Shown here piece after piece: positions 63,427 through 64,000 of a DNA stretch of 64,000 nucleotides; positions within the stretch are counted from its first letter, which is position 1, and each line of letters starts with the position of its first letter. The DNA is from Candidatus Tectimicrobiota bacterium. Lineage in GTDB: Bacteria > Tectomicrobia > Entotheonellia > Entotheonellales > Entotheonellaceae. The stretch covers positions 124,001 to 188,000 of the forward strand of contig BPKO01000001.1 of the NCBI GenBank assembly GCA_026005175.1, written 5' to 3'. The notes under the pieces are model-generated. The model was given only the letters and a program-made list of their open reading frames with translations, was not told the origin of the DNA and ran no database searches. A program made the translations under genes and the position numbers.

Positions 63427-64000
63427 ATGACGGTGGCAGAGCGGGCCCTGGCGGCCCTCGACGAGACCGCCTTGGTCACCCTTACCCAGGAGTTGGTGCG
63501 CCTGCGCAGCATCAACCCGCCGGGCGACGAGGCCGCGGTAGCGGCGTACATTGCCGAGCGCCTGCAACGCGCCGGCCTCTTTGCCGAGGTGGTGCCGCAC
63601 CCCGAAGCAGGGCGGGCCAGCGTGGTGGGCGGACTGCGCGGCCGGGGCAACCGCCCGGCCCTGCTGCTGAGCGGGCACCTCGACACGGTGCCGGCAGGAG
63701 AAAGCTGGCAGCGGCCGCCCCTGGCCGCCGAAGTCGACGACGGCAAGCTCTGGGGGCTAGGCAGCAGCGACATGAAGGCAGGGGTGGCGGCAATGCTCGT
63801 GGCGCTGGAGGCCATTCAGCGCAGCGGCGCCACCTTGCAAGGCGACTTGCTCTTTGCCGGCACCGCTGGCGAAGAAGTGGACTCGATGGGGGCCAAGCAG
63901 CTGGTGGCGCAGCAAAAGCTGGGGCGGGTCGGCTTTGTCATCATTGGCGAGCCCACCGCCAACCAGGTCTACACTGCGGAAAAAGGCGTGCTCTGGCTGG
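63427..64000 (+). CDS. M20 peptidase/deacylase (ArgE/DapE type), partial
   Basis: Runs off the right edge after 191 codons. It has the M20 landmarks LVRLRSINPPGDEAAVAAYI, the first zinc motif LLLSGHLDTVPAG with His and Asp, the bridging Asp region WGLGSSDMKAGVAAML, and the catalytic glutamate pair AGTAGEEVDSMGAKQL. It removes acyl groups from amino acids or cleaves dipeptides. It starts 14 bases after the cupin gene and probably shares a transcript with it. Confidence 0.88.
   Translation, partial: MTVAERALAALDETALVTLTQELVRLRSINPPGDEAAVAAYIAERLQRAGLFAEVVPHPEAGRASVVGGLRGRGNRPALLLSGHLDTVPAGESWQRPPLAAEVDDGKLWGLGSSDMKAGVAAMLVALEAIQRSGATLQGDLLFAGTAGEEVDSMGAKQLVAQQKLGRVGFVIIGEPTANQVYTAEKGVLWL

Overview
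The window is high-GC bacterial DNA from a Gram-negative cell: it encodes a secretin with type IV pilin-like proteins, an RND efflux pair, periplasmic binding proteins, a Tat-type leader and a membrane-anchored thioredoxin-fold protein. Genes are densely packed, with many ATGA/GTGA overlaps, frequent GTG starts and good Shine-Dalgarno sequences. There is no rRNA or other taxonomic marker. The gene mix (fused indolepyruvate:ferredoxin oxidoreductase, many peptide and branched-chain ABC systems, an acyl-CoA dehydrogenase, selenoproteins, c-di-GMP signalling) would suit an uncultured soil, marine or subsurface lineage of the Methylomirabilota/Rokubacteria, Tectomicrobia or Desulfobacterota kind. 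That is a guess from gene style only.

Layout. 1-6.5 kb: oxidoreductase fragment, a KAS III-like gene, a CoA-binding protein, metY, two divergent tRNAs sharing a palindromic promoter region, purM and a DUF5658-like membrane protein. 6.8-17.8 kb: one long operon for a hybrid type II secretion/type IV pilus machine (STAS protein, GspE/F, pseudopilins G-H-I-J, a pilin-like/NHL protein, PilM/N/O, a PilP-like protein and a secretin). 17.9-26.0 kb: an oligopeptide-type binding lipoprotein, two histidine kinases, a response regulator and a REC-PAS-GGDEF-EAL protein. 26.0-26.7 kb: two sigma-54-type promoters, a structured RNA candidate and a 60-residue membrane protein. 26.7-34 kb: small orphans, an M16 peptidase, a TenA-like protein with a sodium symporter, a crotonase-like protein and a double UspA. 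34.1-38.1 kb: YggX, a radical SAM protein, an ATP-grasp enzyme and a 2-hydroxyacid dehydrogenase. 38.2-43.6 kb: a Dpp/Opp-type ABC transporter. 43.6-49.5 kb: a HAD hydrolase, a cyclase gene broken by an IS630-type palindromic element, an M20 amidohydrolase and an acyl-CoA dehydrogenase. 49.6-58.6 kb: an RND pump and a liv transporter. 58.7-64 kb: PAP2 phosphatase, MauE/DoxX protein, DsbA-like protein, DAHP synthase, nitroreductase, cupin and a partial M20 peptidase.

Main discovery. Three genes are best read through an in-frame UGA as selenocysteine. (1) The radical SAM protein ends in a Cys-Sec-Ala-Glu-Pro tail. (2) The adjacent ATP-grasp enzyme has UGA where I expect Cys, and its C-terminal third continues in the same frame. 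(3) A membrane-anchored DsbA-like protein has UGA as the first residue of its CxxC site. For (1) and (3) a SECIS-like hairpin begins 11-12 nt after the UGA. Genes 1 and 2, with YggX and the dehydrogenase, look like one operon for an uncharacterised redox or modification pathway.

Data quality. Six otherwise intact genes each carry one +1 frameshift, five of them in a G or C run. The two arms of the IS630 palindrome differ only by two single-G insertions. This points to systematic G-run insertion errors, or slippage, rather than true gene decay. The UGA genes are different: their reading frame does not change.
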